Assembly (NCBI GenBank): GCA_031399065.1
Contig: JANNOM010000053.1
Location: 44,877-108,876, forward strand
Direction of reading: 5' to 3'
DNA: 64,000 nucleotides
DNA from: JADCRZ01 sp031399065
GTDB taxonomy: Bacteria; Bacteroidota; Bacteroidia; Chitinophagales; Chitinophagaceae
Numbering within the stretch: the stretch's first letter is position 1; the number at the start of each line of letters is the position of its first letter. Positions 61,017-64,000 of this stretch are shown piece after piece. The translations under genes were made by a program, and so were the position numbers. The notes under the pieces were generated by a model. That model saw only the letters and a list, made by a program, of their open reading frames with translations, was not told where the DNA came from and searched no databases.

Positions 61017-61970
61017 TTACCGGTAGTTTTCTGTATTCAAAATAAGCGGGGGTAATATATTAGTTAAACGTTCCCTGTCTTTCTGCAACCACTCTGGTAA
61101 CTTCAGCGCTTCTCCCAGATGCAGCGGGTCTTCATCCGCCGCAAAACCCGGCAGGGCGGTGGCTACTTCAAACAGCACACCACCAGGCTCACGGAAATAG
61201 ATGGACGTAAAATAATTTCTGTCCAGTACAGGTGTGGGGTTCAGCATTCGTTTTACGATCTTTAAGCGAACGGCTTCCTGTGATGATCTGTCCGGTGTGC
61301 TGAAAGCAAGATGATGCACGGCACCGCTACCAGCCAATCCTTTCAGGCTATCGGGTGAGCAAAGAAGGTCTATGTAATTAGCCGGACGGTCGTTGGCCGC
61401 GAAGCGAAACCTGTTTCCTTTTTCAGCGACCAGGGTATGATCCAGTTGCTCTGTAAGCAAGCCCGCCGTTCTTTCATATCCTTCTTCCCATATCTCCACA
61501 CTGTAAAATCCTTTTATGCTATGTTCTGCTTCTATGGGCCCTCCCGCATAACCTGTTCGCCGGTCTTTATCGTTAAATATTAATTCGAGGCCGAGGCCGT
61601 CCGCATCTTCCAGGTATACCACCAGTTCTCCTTCAAAGCGTTCTTCGGGGTCTTTGTGTTTAATGTTGAAACGTTTCAGTCGCCGGATCCAGAAATCAAG
61701 CGAGGAACTGGCAATGGAAAAAGTAGTGGTATTCAACATACCCTTTCCATGCCTTCCTGCTATCAGTCCCTGGTACGGAAAAAAAGTAAGAATGCTACCC
61801 GGGTTCCCGAGTTCGTCTCCATAATACAGGTGATACACTTCCGGCGCATCGAAATTGACCGTTTTTTTCACGAGCCGCAGACCAAGAACACCTGCATAAA
61901 AATCAAGGTTCTTTTGTGCGTCCGATGCAATCGCCGTTACGTGGTGAATGCCTGTTATGAGTTTTTCCAT
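61017..61970 (-). CDS. Ring-cleaving dioxygenase (VOC family, MhqO-like), first copy
   Basis: The 317-residue product has two glyoxalase/bleomycin-resistance (VOC) repeats. Metal-binding candidates are His in TGIHHVTAIASDAQKNLDFY, His in AVHHLAFSTPDRSS, and Glu in EPGGVLFEVATALPGF. MhqO-type enzymes open hydroquinone or catechol rings. It is clearly a paralogue of 61986-62921 downstream on the map (upstream in transcription). It lies one base upstream of the MhqD-like gene, so the two are co-transcribed. Confidence 0.82.
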   Translation of the reverse strand: MEKLITGIHHVTAIASDAQKNLDFYAGVLGLRLVKKTVNFDAPEVYHLYYGDELGNPGSILTFFPYQGLIAGRHGKGMLNTTTFSIASSSLDFWIRRLKRFNIKHKDPEERFEGELVVYLEDADGLGLELIFNDKDRRTGYAGGPIEAEHSIKGFYSVEIWEEGYERTAGLLTEQLDHTLVAEKGNRFRFAANDRPANYIDLLCSPDSLKGLAGSGAVHHLAFSTPDRSSQEAVRLKIVKRMLNPTPVLDRNYFTSIYFREPGGVLFEVATALPGFAADEDPLHLGEALKLPEWLQKDRERLTNILPPLILNTENYR

Positions 61971-61985
61971 AAATAACCAGCTTAA

Positions 61986-62921
61986 TTAAATTAATACAGG
62001 CAGCTGCTCTTCGATGGCCGCTCTCGACGACTCGTATTGCCTGGGCAATTTAAGGTGCGAGCCCAGTTCACCCACCGGTTCATCCTTATCAAAACCCGGG
62101 TTATCGGTAGCCAGTTCAAACAATACACCGCCGGGTTCCCTGAAGTAAAGGGAAAAGAAATAATCGCGGTCAATCTTGGGTGTTATACCGATACCATTAG
62201 CCACTATTTTTTCACGGAAAGCCATCAGGGACTCTTCATTCTTAACCCGGAAAGCCACATGGTGATTAGTGCCTGCCGCCCCGCGGCCGGCTTCCGCATC
62301 GGGTAACTCCAGGATATCCACTGCGTTTGCATTTTCTATAGCATCGGTAACGAAGCGATAACGATTGCCTTCCTGCTTCAGTAGGCGATAACCCAGCAGA
62401 TCTGTCAACACGGCTGCCGTAGGGGCTACCTCTTTAAGCATCAGTGTAATGCCGTTAAACCCGCGGGTAGCCACTTCTCCACTTATTTCGGTCGTTTGCC
62501 ATGGCGTTCTCTTGTCTTCCTGACCTGTTGCTACCAGGTTTATATTCAGTCCGTCGGGGTCTTTAAAAGGAAGATAGGTTTGCCCGAACCGTTCCGCGAT
62601 ATCACCCTGCTTTACCTGGTGTTCCTTGAACCGTTCCGACCAGAACCCGAGGCTGTCAACTGGTACAGAATAGTCTATCTCCGTTGCCATGCCGGTACCT
62701 GTATATCCCTGCCCGATACCTTCCCAGGGAAAGAAGGTGAGTATAGTTCCGGGTGCACCTCTTTCATTTCCAAAATAAAAATGATAGGTACCCGGATCGT
62801 CGAAGTTAACGGTTTTTTTTACCATCCGTAACCCCATCACCCTGCTATAGAAATCATAATTACGCTTAGCGTTATCTGCTATGGCTGTTATATGATGTAA
62901 TCCCAGGATTTTGTTTTCCAT
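61986..62921 (-). CDS. Ring-cleaving dioxygenase (VOC family, MhqO-like), second copy
   Basis: The 311-residue product is a close paralogue of 61017-61970, with LGLHHITAIADNAKRNYDFYSRVMGLRMVKKTVNFDDPG at the start, TNHHVAFRVKNEE in the second VOC half and EPGGVLFELATDNPGF near the end. The metal ligands (His, His, Glu) are conserved. Fifteen bases separate it from the paralogue, so the pair forms one operon, probably from tandem duplication with divergence of substrate. It lies next to the YceI-like gene. Confidence 0.82.
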   Translation of the reverse strand: MENKILGLHHITAIADNAKRNYDFYSRVMGLRMVKKTVNFDDPGTYHFYFGNERGAPGTILTFFPWEGIGQGYTGTGMATEIDYSVPVDSLGFWSERFKEHQVKQGDIAERFGQTYLPFKDPDGLNINLVATGQEDKRTPWQTTEISGEVATRGFNGITLMLKEVAPTAAVLTDLLGYRLLKQEGNRYRFVTDAIENANAVDILELPDAEAGRGAAGTNHHVAFRVKNEESLMAFREKIVANGIGITPKIDRDYFFSLYFREPGGVLFELATDNPGFDKDEPVGELGSHLKLPRQYESSRAAIEEQLPVLI

Positions 62922-62931
62922 GGTGGTTGAA

Positions 62932-63462
62932 TTATGCTTGTTTTATTAATTGCACTTCCGCCTGTATCTTGATTTCGTCACTCAATACAACACTGCCGGC
63001 TTCTGTAACCGCACTCCAGGTAAGTCCGTACGCTTTGCGGCTTAATTTACCGGTAATGGTGAAGCCCGCTTTTGTTTGTCCGTATGGGTCCACTACTATT
63101 CCCCCGAAATCTACGTTTAATGTGATCGGAAGAGTGGTGTCCCTGATGGTCAGTTCGCCCGTGATCGTTCCGCTTTCACCCTGTTGCTGGTATTTGCCTG
63201 CTTCGAACCGAAGTTCAGGGAATTTTTCAGCATCGAAAAACTCGGGTGACTTTAAATGCCCGTCCCGCTGTTCGTTACGGGTGTCGATGGAGTTTATATC
63301 TGCGGAAAAACGGATGCTATTGGTTTGGGAGAAATCATCTGTTTCCGTTTCAGCTTCCAGGCGATAACTTTTAAAATCCCCTGTAACGGTGGTAATCATC
63401 AGGTGTTTTACTTTAAACTGTATTTCACTGTGTGTGGGATCTATTAACCATTTAGTTGCCAT
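62932..63462 (-). CDS. YceI-like lipid-binding protein
   Basis: I start at ATG 63462 (MATKWLIDPTHSEIQFKVKHL), as upstream codons are untranslated leader. The 176-residue product is a YceI/lipocalin-like barrel that binds isoprenoid quinones or similar lipids, with PTHSEIQFKVKHLMITTVTG, FDAEKFPELRFEAGKYQ and GELTIRDTTLPITLNVDF. It has no signal peptide, so it would be cytosolic, as in some Bacteroidota. It heads the reverse cluster with the two dioxygenase-like and hydrolase genes, which supports a quinone or electrophile theme. Confidence 0.85.
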   Translation of the reverse strand: MATKWLIDPTHSEIQFKVKHLMITTVTGDFKSYRLEAETETDDFSQTNSIRFSADINSIDTRNEQRDGHLKSPEFFDAEKFPELRFEAGKYQQQGESGTITGELTIRDTTLPITLNVDFGGIVVDPYGQTKAGFTITGKLSRKAYGLTWSAVTEAGSVVLSDEIKIQAEVQLIKQA

Positions 63463-63587
63463 GATAATTGTTTGTAGTTTATCGATTTGTTTGCGACACA
63501 AAGATAAAACAGGCAACTGCTACCATCCATTGAGATAGGATAATAAATAAAACTGATTTATATCAAGACGAAAAAGCCGAGAGATTT

Positions 63588-64000
63588 TTATTTGAGTGTA
63601 GACATACCCCCGTCCGCATGAAATACCTGGCCTGTAACCCACGAGGCCTCTTCGGATAAAAGCCATGCAGACAGCTTTGCGATATCGGCCGGAGTGCCTA
63701 TGCGTTTTAAAGGATGTCTCTCTGCCGCCGAAGTTAATTTAGCCTCCGTGTCGGTAAGCCGGGACGCAAGGGGTGTATTTACCAGCGAAGGGGCAATAAC
63801 GTTTACGCGTATAGCCGGGGCAAGCTCCGCTGCCAGTGCGCGTGCAAGGCCCTCCACGGCACCTTTTGCGACGCCTACCGATGTATGATAGGCCATACCC
63901 AACTGCGCAGCTACGCTGCTAAAAAGCAATATCGAACTGCCTGGAGCTGCTTTAAGGTTGGGCAGGTAATGCTGAATTATTTTGATGGCGCCGAGTACGT
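63588..64000 (-). CDS. Short-chain dehydrogenase/reductase, C-terminal part
   Basis: The reverse frame enters the window at its right edge and reads VLGAIKIIQHYLPNLKAAPG and SSILLFSSVAAQLGMAYHTSVGVAKGAVEGL. Catalytic Ser lies in FSSVAAQ, and the Y-x-x-x-K motif is degenerate (YHTSVGVAKGA). It ends GQVFHADGGMSTLK. The N-terminal cofactor-binding GxxxGxG part is outside the window. SDR enzymes use NAD(P)H to act on alcohols or ketones; the substrate is unknown. It is upstream of the YceI-like gene in the same direction, with a 125-base gap. Confidence 0.85.
   Translation of the reverse strand, partial: VLGAIKIIQHYLPNLKAAPGSSILLFSSVAAQLGMAYHTSVGVAKGAVEGLARALAAELAPAIRVNVIAPSLVNTPLASRLTDTEAKLTSAAERHPLKRIGTPADIAKLSAWLLSEEASWVTGQVFHADGGMSTLK

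Noticed and set aside
1..64000. Full reassignment of TAG to an amino acid
   Set aside because: Several intact genes (prs, the gene ending at 9620, 44602-46716 and others) end naturally in TAG at the expected length.

Overview
The window looks like a piece of a Bacteroidota chromosome, most likely Chitinophagaceae-like. The outer genes have Bacteroidota families, almost no Shine-Dalgarno (SD) sites, and several promoters of the TTG / TAnnTTTG type. I had no database search, so all taxonomy here is inference from recognised families and signals.

Left core (1-5877): the start of radC (reverse), a small membrane protein, prs, the general-stress form of ribosomal protein L25, pth, a FAH-family hydrolase, a fused E1 alpha/beta 2-oxoacid dehydrogenase, and tRNA-Met(CAT).

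Integrated element (5828-40512, about 34.6 kb): it sits in the 3' end of tRNA-Met and is bounded by a perfect 50-bp direct repeat. Its tyrosine integrase (39121-40323) is complete in sequence but carries one in-frame TAG. The left half holds small regulators, a VirD4/TrwB-like coupling protein and a MobF relaxase. No secretion-channel genes are present, so it was mobilizable rather than self-transmissible. The right half is cargo: a BNR-type lipoprotein, a small serine recombinase, a candidate small RNA, and a five-gene reverse-strand operon in which an RHS-tail metallopeptidase-like toxin is surrounded by two transglutaminase-like proteins, a lipoprotein and a DUF4145 protein.

Nested foreign segment (about 17.8-28.0 kb, inside the element): most of its genes have clear SD sites, unlike their surroundings. 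It carries a P4-type integrase, an AlpA-like regulator, a 3' half of tRNA-Gly(GCC) flanked on both sides by 23-bp direct repeats (an attP-like layout), a wrecked Fic gene, and a 1473-residue RTX protein with a lysozyme-like N-terminus preceded by a lipoprotein gene. This suggests an island from another phylum, probably Proteobacteria, captured by a Bacteroidota element.

Right flank, decayed zone (40513-51134): remains of a large serine recombinase, a GC-rich scrap, a truncated nucleotidyltransferase and a collapsed catalase beside an intact OxyR-like gene. Intact genes between them include a zinc-ribbon membrane protein, a DUF5063 protein, a TonB-receptor-like protein and two convergent SET-domain proteins.

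Right core (51151-64000): a TlpA-like thioredoxin, a lone receiver domain, a transketolase split by one TAG followed by rpiB, a HAD phosphatase, a GH63-like glycosidase and polyphosphate kinase. A reverse-strand quinone/electrophile-defence-like cluster (YceI, two ring-cleaving dioxygenases, an MhqD-like hydrolase) and a partial SDR gene close the window. Two otherwise intact genes interrupted by single TAG codons are the most unusual shared signal and need read-level confirmation.
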